A stretch of DNA of 14,710 nucleotides from Acidimicrobiaceae bacterium (GTDB lineage: Bacteria; Actinomycetota; Acidimicrobiia; Acidimicrobiales; Ilumatobacteraceae), in NCBI GenBank assembly GCA_003154135.1, contig PMCN01000282.1, forward strand, positions 12,027 through 26,736, in the 5' to 3' direction. This document shows, one piece after another, positions 1 to 5,972 of the stretch. The stretch's first letter is position 1. Every line of letters starts with the position of its first letter. The translations under genes and the position numbers were made by a program. The notes under the pieces were generated by a model, which was given only the letters and a program-made list of their open reading frames with translations, had not been told where the DNA came from and did not search any database.

Positions 1-2
1 TC

Positions 3-818
3 GCCAACCTCGTCCTCGAGATCGTCGCCGTGTACGGCCTGCACATGGGCATCGCCGGTTCGGCGTGGAGCACGGTGGTGGTGCAGGTGGGCGCAGCGGG
101 CGCGTTCCTCCTCGCGATGCGACGGCACATGCGTCGTGTGCGTCCGTCGTGGACCGCCTACCGGCCGCTTCTGGCCACCGGGGCGCACATGGCCGTGCGG
201 TCGGTGGCGATGTACAGCGTGTGGAACGCCACCACCGTCATCGCCGCCCACCTCGATGCACCCACCCTCGCCGCCAACCAGGTGGTCATCCAGCTCTTCA
301 TGTTCCTCGCCCTGATGCTCGACGCGCTCGCGGTGCCGCTGCACTCGCTGGTCGCCGGCGCGCTGGGTTCCGGCGACATCGGCGAGGCGAGCCGCATCGG
401 TCGCATCAGCGTGCGGCTGTCGCTGTGGGCCGCGACCGGCCTGGCCGTCCTGCTGGCGTTGGCCACACCGCTCGTCACGCACGTGTTCTCCACCGACCCG
501 GCCGTGCAGTCACGCCTCACGGGTGCACTGCTGGTGCTGGCCGTGATGCAGATACCTGGCGCGATGGCCTTCGCGCTCGACGGCGCGCTCATCGGCGCGC
601 ACGACATGGCGTGGCTGGGTCGTCAGGCCATCCGCAACATCGTGGCGTTCGTTCCGCTCGCCGTGGCCACCGTGATCTGGCCGCGGTTGGGCCTGGCCGG
701 TCTGTGGGGCGCACAGATGTGCTGGATGGCGATGCGCGCCACGGCCAACTGGCGGCGCTGGCACGCGCTGGCGGCACGTGGGTTCACAGAGGGATCGACG
801 CCAGTAGCCGTGGGTTGA
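3..818 (+). CDS. MATE-family (DinF-like) multidrug/Na+ or H+ antiporter, 5'-truncated
   Basis: This is the C-terminal 271 residues of an inner-membrane efflux transporter; the frame is open to the window edge, so the true start lies upstream. The fragment is a series of long hydrophobic segments split by short polar turns. It carries typical DinF-branch MATE phrases: GLHMGIAGSAWSTV near the start, LAANQVVIQLFMFLALMLDALAV around residues 90-110, and a GALIGAHD turn near residues 190-200. It ends with an Arg/Trp-rich cytoplasmic tail. MATE proteins export drugs or metabolites by cation antiport; the substrate cannot be read here. Its last 35 bp overlap the 3' end of the convergent methyltransferase gene, leaving no room for a terminator between them. 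Family assignment is firm; the subfamily is a judgement from motif resemblance. Confidence 0.88.
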   Translation, partial: ANLVLEIVAVYGLHMGIAGSAWSTVVVQVGAAGAFLLAMRRHMRRVRPSWTAYRPLLATGAHMAVRSVAMYSVWNATTVIAAHLDAPTLAANQVVIQLFMFLALMLDALAVPLHSLVAGALGSGDIGEASRIGRISVRLSLWAATGLAVLLALATPLVTHVFSTDPAVQSRLTGALLVLAVMQIPGAMAFALDGALIGAHDMAWLGRQAIRNIVAFVPLAVATVIWPRLGLAGLWGAQMCWMAMRATANWRRWHALAARGFTEGSTPVAVG

Positions 819-1950
819 GCCGCACGGTGCCCACCGCGAGCCCGCTGCCCGCCGCATGGTGGTGCACCCATTCGGTGGCGGCCGGCGACGACAGCACCGC
901 CATCACCCGCTCAGGCTGCTCGGTCGTGCACGTGATGACCGGCACGCCCGGCAACCACGCGCCGGCGATGTCGTGCACGGCTTCGATCACCGAGGTCTGG
1001 TTGGCGACCAGGATCTTGGGCACCAGCCGCTGGTGCGCCCAGCGCTGCAGCGCCGGCGACAGGCGGTCGAGCGCGACGCGCGGCGCGGCGTAGCGCTGCT
1101 TGGCGAAGCGCACTGGTCGCTCGCCCCACCAACACACGCCGGGGTCGATGAGCCCCGACGTGACCAGCGGCGGGCCGTCGACGTCGTCGCCCACCGCGCC
1201 GACGAGGCCGTAGTACTGGTCGCGGAAGTCGGAGGTGAACGCCGCGATGTCGCCGAGCACGGGGCCGTCGTGCGGCGACGCACCACCGGTGAGCAGACCG
1301 GCCCACGTGGTGGGCATGACGATCGACGCCAGCGGCTCGAACTCGGGCCCCACGGCGCGCCGTACGGCTCCGGGTGAGCCGCCGACCTCCCACACGCCCG
1401 CCCACACGCGCACGTGGGCGTCGAACATCTTGGTGGGCGACCACCACATCCAGCGCAGCGCTGCGGCCGAGTCGACGAGTGCTCGGATGCCCGCCGCGTC
1501 GCGAGCCGACAGCAACGACTGCGGCAGCACCAGGCCCACTCGACCGCCGGGCCGGGTGAGCCGCACGGCGAGCGCGAGGAACTCGGCGGCCGCGTCGGCA
1601 TAGGGACCGCCGCCGAAGCGCGACGCGCCGCCGCGCGACGTGAGCGAGGAGAGCTGGCTGAGGAACGGCGGGTTGCCCACGACCACGTCGAAGCGCTGCC
1701 CACCCCAGTCGCGCGACAGCGAGTCGTCGTGGAGGTAGGGCGTGGACGGGTCGATGTCGAACCCGGTCTGCTCCGGCAGGCCGGTGGCGTGCAGGAACCG
1801 GCCGTCGCCGCAGGCCGGGTCGAGCACAGAGCGGGCACCGGAGAAGACAGCTTCGCGAACGACCGCGTCGACCAGCGCGTGCGGCGTGTACCACGCACCC
1901 AACTGCTTGCGACTGCGGGACTCGCCCGGCTCACGTTGGGGTTCGCTCAC
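784..1950 (-). CDS. Solitary N6-adenine DNA methyltransferase, TaqI/Eco57I-like
   Basis: A 388-residue protein predicted to transfer a methyl group from S-adenosylmethionine to adenine N6 in DNA. A KQLGAWYTP segment (residues 16-23) matches the N-terminal motif X of gamma-class enzymes. DPACGDGRFL (44-53) is the AdoMet-binding motif I, and NPPF (93-96) is catalytic motif IV. Residues about 240-388, including PKILVANQTSVIEAVHD, resemble the target-recognition half of TaqI-like enzymes. I chose the GTG at 1950 because the open frame above it lies opposite coaA and reads as a shadow, and because a -10-like TACGCT sits 6 bp upstream. No restriction endonuclease, specificity subunit or helicase is adjacent: the neighbours are a MATE transporter and coaA. 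Modification of RNA or protein is less likely, since the NPPF form is typical of DNA adenine enzymes. The recognition sequence is unknown. Confidence 0.85.
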   Translation of the reverse strand: MSEPQREPGESRSRKQLGAWYTPHALVDAVVREAVFSGARSVLDPACGDGRFLHATGLPEQTGFDIDPSTPYLHDDSLSRDWGGQRFDVVVGNPPFLSQLSSLTSRGGASRFGGGPYADAAAEFLALAVRLTRPGGRVGLVLPQSLLSARDAAGIRALVDSAAALRWMWWSPTKMFDAHVRVWAGVWEVGGSPGAVRRAVGPEFEPLASIVMPTTWAGLLTGGASPHDGPVLGDIAAFTSDFRDQYYGLVGAVGDDVDGPPLVTSGLIDPGVCWWGERPVRFAKQRYAAPRVALDRLSPALQRWAHQRLVPKILVANQTSVIEAVHDIAGAWLPGVPVITCTTEQPERVMAVLSSPAATEWVHHHAAGSGLAVGTVRLNPRLLASIPL

Positions 1951-1956
1951 ACGGCC

Positions 1957-1962
1957 AGCGTA
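1957..1962 (-). promoter_or_regulatory. Probable -10 box of the methyltransferase gene
   Basis: Read on the minus strand this is TACGCT, matching the actinobacterial TANNNT pattern. It ends 6 bp before the GTG start at 1950, so transcription would begin at or next to the start codon. It shares its TA (1961-1962) with the opposing coaA box. I see no convincing -35. Inferred from sequence only. Confidence 0.5.
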
Positions 1963-1966
1963 GGGT
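1961..1966 (+). promoter_or_regulatory. Probable -10 box of coaA
   Basis: TAGGGT fits TANNNT and lies 8 bp before the GTG start of coaA, implying a leaderless or near-leaderless mRNA. A TTGGGG at 1936-1941 could serve as a -35, but its 19-bp spacer is long. No clear Shine-Dalgarno sequence precedes the GTG. Confidence 0.5.
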
Positions 1967-1974
1967 TTGCCTCC

Positions 1975-2928
1975 GTGACCGCATCGGAACTCCCCGGCAC
2001 CTCCGACCGCTACCTCACGTTCGGTCGTCCCGATTGGGCCGAGCTGCGTGCCGCCACCCCGCTCACCCTTCGCGAACCGGACCTCGAGTCGCTGCGCGGC
2101 ATCAACGAGCGCATCGACCTCGACGAGGTGGCGGCGGTGTACCTGCCCCTCACCCGCCTCCTCAACCTCTACGTGGCAGCCACGCAGAACCTGCACAAGG
2201 CCAGCGCGGCGTTCCTCGGCACGCTGGCACCGAAGGTGCCGTACGTCATCGGCGTCGCCGGGTCGGTGGCGGTGGGCAAGAGCACGTTCGCCCGCATCCT
2301 GCAGGCGCTGCTCGCCCGTTGGCCCGACCACCCGAAGGTCGAGCTCGTGACCACCGACGGCTTCCTCTACCCCAACTCGGTACTCGAAGAACGCGGCATC
2401 ATGAACCGCAAGGGGTTCCCGGAGAGCTACGACACGCGCCGCCTGCTGCAGTTCCTGCGCGAGGTGAAGAGCGGTGCCGACGAGGTGCACGCGCCCGTGT
2501 ACAGCCACGTCGTGTACGACATCATCGACGGCGAGCACGTCACCGTGCACCAGCCCGACATCCTCATCCTCGAGGGCCTCAACGTGCTGCAGGTGGGAGC
2601 CACCGCGCCGGGTACGCCCACCGAGTTCGTGAGCGACTACTTCGACTTCAGCATCTACATCGATGCCGACGAGCGCGACATCGAGGAGTTCTACGTGCAG
2701 CGCTTCCTCACGCTGTGCGAGACCGTGTTCCAGAACCCCGACAGCTTCTTCCAGCACTACGCGCACCTCACGCGCGACGAGGCCATCCAGACCGCCCGCT
2801 TCATCTGGCGCGAGATCAACGGCAAGAACCTGCGCGAGAACATCGAGCCCACCAAGGGGCGCGCCGGACTGCTGCTGCGCAAGGGAGCCGACCACCGCGT
2901 CACCACGGTCTCGCTGCGACGGTTGTGA
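1975..2928 (+). CDS. coaA: Type I pantothenate kinase
   Basis: A cytoplasmic enzyme that phosphorylates pantothenate with ATP, the first and usually rate-limiting step of coenzyme A synthesis. The 317-residue product is close to the usual CoaA length (about 316). The N-terminal YLTFGRPDWAEL is family-typical. The Walker A loop GSVAVGKS is at residues 96-103 with K102 as the phosphate-binding lysine. Further conserved segments are VTTDGFLYPN, the RKGFPESYD stretch, APVYSHVVYDI and the ILEGLNVLQ strand. The GTG at 1975 gives the expected N-terminus; the open frame further upstream is opposite the methyltransferase gene. The gene diverges from that methyltransferase over 24 bp and overlaps the following lipoprotein gene by one base. 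CoA feedback inhibition is known for the family and is not something visible here. Confidence 0.96.
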   Translation: MTASELPGTSDRYLTFGRPDWAELRAATPLTLREPDLESLRGINERIDLDEVAAVYLPLTRLLNLYVAATQNLHKASAAFLGTLAPKVPYVIGVAGSVAVGKSTFARILQALLARWPDHPKVELVTTDGFLYPNSVLEERGIMNRKGFPESYDTRRLLQFLREVKSGADEVHAPVYSHVVYDIIDGEHVTVHQPDILILEGLNVLQVGATAPGTPTEFVSDYFDFSIYIDADERDIEEFYVQRFLTLCETVFQNPDSFFQHYAHLTRDEAIQTARFIWREINGKNLRENIEPTKGRAGLLLRKGADHRVTTVSLRRL

Positions 2929-3467
2929 TGGGCTCGACGCCCATGAGGCGGGTCGCGTCGCTGGCGTGCGCGGCGTTGGCCGTCGTCGTCCTCGCCGGGT
3001 GCGGCAGCGAGAGCCCGGGAGTGGTGCACCTGTACGACCCGGTGCCGGTGCCGGCCGTGCCCGACCGCACCGCCGACCTCGCCACGCCGCTGGCCGACGG
3101 CCAGTACTGGGCGCCGTCGGTGGCGGTGAAGGACGGCCAGCTCGTCTTCCAGTTGGGTCAGGCGTACTTCGGCCCCACGTGCACCAGCGTGCTCGGGGTC
3201 GATGCGTGCACCGACGACTTCGGCGAGGCGCACACGCTGCCCGCCCAGGTGACGCTGCAGCCCGCCGGTCTCACCTCCGTCACGGTGGTCGACCCGCAAC
3301 GCCGCAACTACGCGATCACCGGCACCGAGCTGGCGTCGCTGCTCGGCGGCGCGAAGCCGTCCACACCGGCGCCGGCCACCTACGCCTACCAGCCGTACCC
3401 GTTCCTGCTCACCGTGCTGGCGGGCGCCGTGGTGGAGGCCCACCAGATCTGGCTGGCGTCGATGTAG
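2928..3467 (+). CDS. Small predicted lipoprotein of unknown function
   Basis: A 179-residue protein with a lipoprotein signal peptide: basic start (MRR, residues 6-8), a hydrophobic stretch about 9-22, and lipobox LAGC with Cys25 as the predicted lipidation site. The mature part has a Pro/Val-rich linker (about 30-50), a GQYWAPSV segment (58-65) and a cysteine pair, C85 and C94, that could form a disulfide outside the cell. I recognise no family. The ATG at 2928 shares its A with the coaA TGA stop (TGATG), so translation is probably coupled to coaA. An in-frame ATG at 2943 would also give a complete signal peptide. Only 21 bp separate its stop from the convergent HAD gene. A link to CoA synthesis rests on position alone. 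Confidence 0.75.
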   Translation: MGSTPMRRVASLACAALAVVVLAGCGSESPGVVHLYDPVPVPAVPDRTADLATPLADGQYWAPSVAVKDGQLVFQLGQAYFGPTCTSVLGVDACTDDFGEAHTLPAQVTLQPAGLTSVTVVDPQRRNYAITGTELASLLGGAKPSTPAPATYAYQPYPFLLTVLAGAVVEAHQIWLASM

Positions 3468-3488
3468 CTGTCATCACACGTAGCGAGG

Positions 3489-4178
3489 TCAGCCGGCGGC
3501 GAGCCACGCCGGGAGGTCGGCCAGCGACGCCAGCTCGGCGAAGTGCTCGTCGTGGTCGACGTGCTCGAGCTCCCACAGCAGCGGATACGGCACGTGCACC
3601 GCGGTGCCGCCCAGGGCCATCACCGGCAGCACGTCGCTGCGCACGCTGTTGCCCACCATGCAGAACCGTTCCGGTGCCACGCCCACGCGCTGCAGCACGC
3701 GCTGATAGGCCTCGGGATGCTTCTCGAGGAGGATCTCGACGTGCTCGAAGTGGTGTTCGAGCCCGCTGGTCTCCACCTTGAACGTCTGGTGGATGAGGTC
3801 GCCCTTGGTGATGAGCACGAGCCGGTAGTGACGCCCCACGGCGGCGAGCACCTCGGGCACGTGGGCGAGCAGACGCACCGGCTCGGTGAGCTGCGCGCGC
3901 ACCATCTCGACGAGCTGTCCGATGACCGCCGTGGGCACGCGGCCGTCGCTGATCGACACCGCGGCTTCCACCGCGGAGAGGCCGAAGGCCTTCACGCCGT
4001 AGCCGAACGTGTGCAGGTTCTTGCGCTCGACGGCGGTGAGCGCCGCCTTCACGTCGACGCCTTCGGCGACGAACGGCGAGACGAGCTCGACGAAGCGCTG
4101 CTCGCCGTGGTGGAAGCTGTCCTCGCTGTGCCACAGCGTGTCGTCGGCGTCGAAACCGATCACGTCGAAGGGCTTCAC
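3489..4178 (-). CDS. HAD-superfamily hydrolase (YjjG-like phosphatase)
   Basis: A 229-residue cytoplasmic phosphatase-type protein, likely acting on a small phosphorylated metabolite; the substrate is unknown. Motif I is FDADDTLW (residues 9-16), with D10 the expected nucleophile and D12 the acid/base. Motif II is the LVLITKGD strand. The conserved lysine is probably in EILLEKHPEAY. Motif IV is MVGNSVRSDVLP, carrying the Mg2+-binding aspartate. A helical cap lies between motifs I and II, as in subclass I HAD enzymes. The GTG at 4178 overlaps the stop of the upstream GrpB-like gene by 4 bp (GTGA), making this the last gene of a coupled cassette. The frame extends upstream only as a shadow of that gene. 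Family is secure; the YjjG comparison is by general resemblance. Confidence 0.88.
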   Translation of the reverse strand: MKPFDVIGFDADDTLWHSEDSFHHGEQRFVELVSPFVAEGVDVKAALTAVERKNLHTFGYGVKAFGLSAVEAAVSISDGRVPTAVIGQLVEMVRAQLTEPVRLLAHVPEVLAAVGRHYRLVLITKGDLIHQTFKVETSGLEHHFEHVEILLEKHPEAYQRVLQRVGVAPERFCMVGNSVRSDVLPVMALGGTAVHVPYPLLWELEHVDHDEHFAELASLADLPAWLAAG

Positions 4179-4723
4179 CGCCGGTTGATCCTCTCCAGCT
4201 CGGCCAACTCGTCGTCGGCGATGCCGGCCAGGCGCAGGATCTCGAGCACGATGTCGGTCTTGCCGTCGACGTACACGTCGATGTCGTCGGTGACCGCGGC
4301 CATCGCGGTCTTCACGGCGCCGTAGCGGTCTCGCAGGTCGGGCCGGGCGCGCAGCGTGTCGCGCAGCGCGCGGTGGTCGCGTACGCACAGGCTGCCGTCG
4401 ACCACCACGTACGTGTTCTGGCGAACTGCACCGTCGGGCGGGCGGAAGGCCCAGCGGTCGGTGATGCCCATCTCGCCGAGCGCCGCGTAGCCGAGCGACT
4501 CGACCACCGTCGACGCGGCCTCGACCTGCGAGCGGTCGACCACGATGTCGATGTCGATGACCGGCTTCGCGGCGAGACCAGGCACGGCGGTGCTGCCGAC
4601 GTGCTCGATCGACAGCACCGGCACCGCGGCGCGTGCCAGCGCGGCCGCGAGTTGCTCGCAGACGGCTTCGAAGCGCTCGGGCCATGCCGGGTCGTACGGC
4701 ACCACCACCAGCGACCCGGTCAT
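4175..4723 (-). CDS. GrpB-family (UPF0157) nucleotidyltransferase-fold protein
   Basis: A 182-residue protein of the GrpB/UPF0157 family, whose fold is related to nucleotidyltransferases and whose role is poorly defined. The hallmark stretch is clear: HVGSTAVPGL at residues 41-50 followed by KPVIDIDI at 53-60. These supply the GS pair and the acidic residues expected of a nucleotidyltransferase active site. The start VVPYDPAWPERF is also family-typical. Length is normal for a full-length member. Some relatives are fused to dephospho-CoA kinase; this one stands alone. The ATG at 4723 overlaps the stop of the HTH gene (ATGA) and its own stop overlaps the HAD start (GTGA), so it is translationally coupled on both sides. 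Confidence 0.9.
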   Translation of the reverse strand: MTGSLVVVPYDPAWPERFEAVCEQLAAALARAAVPVLSIEHVGSTAVPGLAAKPVIDIDIVVDRSQVEAASTVVESLGYAALGEMGITDRWAFRPPDGAVRQNTYVVVDGSLCVRDHRALRDTLRARPDLRDRYGAVKTAMAAVTDDIDVYVDGKTDIVLEILRLAGIADDELAELERINRR

Positions 4724-5085
4724 CGGTGCAGGGCGTTGAGGTAGTTGTAGACGGTGATGCGGCTGACGCCCATCGCGTCGGCGACGTCTTCCACGGCGCG
4801 GCGCAACGTGAACGCACCGCGGTCGTCGAGCAGACGGATGGCGCGCTGCTTGTCCTCGCGCGACAACGTGGGCAGTGGTGCGCCCAGCTCGCGCTCGACG
4901 CTCTCGATGAGTCGATCGAGCGCTCCGTGCAGCAACGCGGGGCGCACGGCGGCCACCACCTCGCCCTCCCAGCGCAACGCCAGGTCGCCCGGCTCGCGCT
5001 CGTCGGCCGGCACCATGGTGGCCCCGAGGGCCTCGACGATGGGCTTCACCGCCAGCACCAGCGGATGACGGGGCAGCTTGCTCAA
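4720..5085 (-). CDS. Short HTH protein with YheO/DauR-type DNA-binding domain
   Basis: A 121-residue probable transcription regulator. Residues about 75-121 form the YheO/DauR-type helix-turn-helix (HTH_22-like): LSREDKQRAIRLLDDRG, then a region ending in VADAMGVSRITVYNYLN. DauR-type regulators are normally about twice this length, with an N-terminal PAS-like YheO domain. Here residues 1-60 are a shorter unrecognised region rich in Val/Ala and Leu, so the sensor part is reduced or replaced. The start is a TTG at 5085 sharing TTGA with the upstream stop. It is supported by a strong GGGGGAG ribosome-binding sequence 5 bp before it. The gene is second in a four-gene coupled cassette behind a thiamine-binding-like protein, which may supply its ligand or share its signal; that link is inference. 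Confidence 0.8.
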   Translation of the reverse strand: MSKLPRHPLVLAVKPIVEALGATMVPADEREPGDLALRWEGEVVAAVRPALLHGALDRLIESVERELGAPLPTLSREDKQRAIRLLDDRGAFTLRRAVEDVADAMGVSRITVYNYLNALHR

Positions 5086-5324
5086 GAACGCTCCCCCACT
5101 CGTTCGGCGTGAAGGCTCACGTGCGTGGCGCCGTGCGAGAACGCCTCGGCGACGATGATGCCCGACACGCGGGCGACCTGTGCCTGGCTCACCGTGCACG
5201 ACGAGCCGAACGGCCCGAACTCGACCGACACGCCCAGTGCTTCCACCGCCGCGACCGCCGCGCGCACGTGCGGGCCGGGGTTGCCCTCGGTGAAGGGTTC
5301 GATCGTGAACTCCAGCATCAGCAC
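5082..5324 (-). CDS. Thiamine-binding-like protein (MTH1187/YkoF-type small domain)
   Basis: An 80-residue single-domain protein resembling the MTH1187/YqgV thiamine-binding family, small ferredoxin-like alpha/beta proteins that bind thiamine or its hydroxymethylpyrimidine part. Visible signatures are the first strand LEFTIEPF (residues 4-11), the turn GPHV, GVSVEFGPFGSSCTV (31-45) and the last strand GATHVSLHAE (65-74). A GTG at 5324 is preferred to the in-frame ATG two codons later, because a -10-like TAGCAT lies exactly 6 bp upstream of it. The gene is the first of a four-gene cassette, and its stop overlaps the TTG of the HTH gene. Ligand binding is inferred from the family; no thiamine synthesis or transport gene, and no obvious thiamine riboswitch, lies nearby. 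Confidence 0.72.
   Translation of the reverse strand: MLMLEFTIEPFTEGNPGPHVRAAVAAVEALGVSVEFGPFGSSCTVSQAQVARVSGIIVAEAFSHGATHVSLHAERVGERS
5091..5097 (-). promoter_or_regulatory. Ribosome-binding site that decides the TTG start of the HTH gene
   Basis: On the minus strand this reads GGGGGAG, 5 bp before the TTG at 5085 and inside the end of the upstream coding sequence. It is one of the few clear Shine-Dalgarno sequences in the window. It supports the unusual TTG over any in-frame start further upstream. Confidence 0.6.
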
Positions 5325-5330
5325 GACGCG

Positions 5331-5336
5331 ATGCTA
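5331..5336 (-). promoter_or_regulatory. Probable -10 box of the four-gene cassette
   Basis: On the minus strand this reads TAGCAT, 6 bp before the GTG at 5324, consistent with a leaderless transcript. A possible -35, CTGAAG, lies at 5353-5358 with a 16-bp spacer and overlaps the end of the upstream PPOX gene. This suggests the cassette can be transcribed independently of the genes before it. Confidence 0.5.
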
Positions 5337-5354
5337 TCGACGGCCCGGGTGGCT

Positions 5355-5873
5355 TCAGGCCGAGGGCTCGGGGGGCATGTGGAACGTGAACATGCGCTGC
5401 GCGTGGATGCGTGCGTACTGGACGCCCTGGTCGAGGAACGACTCCCAGTCCGCGCCGTACCGCGGCACGTAGATGTCGAGCAGCGCCCGACGGAACTCGG
5501 CCTGCTCTGGTGAGGCGACGTCGATGAGCTCGGCGCGGCCATGCACGGTGATCGCGAGGTGCTCGGCCGGCAGGTGGGTGGCGCTGACCCACGGCGACCG
5601 GCGGATGTGCGTGAACCGCACCGAGTGGGGGGCCGAGCCGAAGTGCCACTCGCCGTGGAAGAAGACGCCGTCGACGGGCCCGGCAACGGGATGACCCTGC
5701 GACGACACCGTCGCCAGCGTGAGCAGGCACATGCCGGTGAGCGCGGCTGCCACCTGCTCGGAGGTGAGCCGGCGTTCGGCGGTGATGATGCTGCGCAGGT
5801 GCTCGCCGGCGGCGGCGTCGCTGCGATCGAGCACCTGTTGCATCCGGAGCAACTCGTCGGGCGTCTCCAGCAT
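5355..5873 (-). CDS. Pyridoxamine 5'-phosphate oxidase-fold protein (FMN/F420 split barrel)
   Basis: A 172-residue protein of the PPOX-like split-barrel superfamily, which binds FMN, F420 or heme in the cytoplasm and is often a small oxidoreductase. After a helical N-terminus (about 1-45) come the barrel strands: CLLTLATVSSQGHPVAGPVDGVFF (49-72), EWHFGSAPHSVRFTHIRRSPWVSATH (75-100) and LAITVHGRAELID (106-118). A helical stretch with PRYGADWESFL (137-147) and the strand RMFTFHMPPE follow. The Ser/Arg-rich SVRFTHIRRSP segment is where the cofactor phosphate is usually held. True PdxH is longer and has different signatures, so a vitamin B6 role is not claimed. The start at 5873 is supported by AGGAG 5 bp upstream. 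An 11-bp tandem repeat lies immediately before that site. Confidence 0.82.
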   Translation of the reverse strand: MLETPDELLRMQQVLDRSDAAAGEHLRSIITAERRLTSEQVAAALTGMCLLTLATVSSQGHPVAGPVDGVFFHGEWHFGSAPHSVRFTHIRRSPWVSATHLPAEHLAITVHGRAELIDVASPEQAEFRRALLDIYVPRYGADWESFLDQGVQYARIHAQRMFTFHMPPEPSA

Positions 5874-5878
5874 GTGGA

Positions 5879-5883
5879 CTCCT
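5879..5883 (-). promoter_or_regulatory. Ribosome-binding site of the PPOX-fold gene
   Basis: AGGAG on the minus strand, 5 bp before the ATG at 5873 and directly next to the tandem repeat that starts at 5884. Confidence 0.6.
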
Positions 5884-5910
5884 GTCGTGCGCGTGTCGTG
5901 CGCGTGTCGT
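5884..5910. repeat. 11-bp tandem repeat, about 2.5 copies
   Basis: GTCGTGCGCGT occurs at 5884-5894 and again at 5895-5905, followed by GTCGT at 5906-5910. On the minus strand the unit is ACGCGCACGAC. It fills the 5' leader between the upstream WXG100 gene and the PPOX ribosome-binding site. It may be a simple slippage product or a short operator. Confidence 0.85.
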
Positions 5911-5941
5911 CGAGCTCCGCGTCGTTCAGCAGCGCGGTTCA

Positions 5942-5972
5942 GGCGCTCGATTCTCGCGCGTCAGCGAGCGCC
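5942..5972 (-). terminator. Stem-loop over the WXG100 stop codon, possible attenuator or terminator
   Basis: A perfect 8-bp inverted repeat: GGCGCTCG at 5942-5949 pairs with CGAGCGCC at 5965-5972 across a 15-base loop that contains the TGA stop (5961-5963). No T-run follows on the minus strand, so it is not a standard intrinsic terminator. It could protect the 3' end of the WXG100 message or reduce readthrough. In such GC-rich DNA some inverted repeats occur by chance. Confidence 0.4.

Noticed and set aside
1414..1974. An upstream extension of the coaA frame to 1414
   Set aside because: It is opposite the methyltransferase gene and would add 187 residues without similarity to CoaA; the GTG at 1975 gives normal CoaA length.
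1951..2895. An upstream extension of the methyltransferase frame to a start at 2895
   Set aside because: The extra 315 residues lie wholly opposite coaA, resemble no methyltransferase domain, and the GTG at 1950 has a well-placed -10 box.
3468..3488. A terminator between the convergent lipoprotein and HAD genes
   Set aside because: The 21-bp gap has neither an inverted repeat nor a T-run that I can see.
4179..4817. An upstream extension of the HAD frame, which would fuse it to the GrpB region
   Set aside because: That stretch is the GrpB-like gene in another frame; the GTG at 4178 gives a HAD protein starting directly before motif I.
5325..5354. A thiamine (TPP) riboswitch before the thiamine-binding-like gene
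   Set aside because: The gap is only 30 bp and the transcript appears leaderless, leaving no room for the roughly 100-base aptamer.
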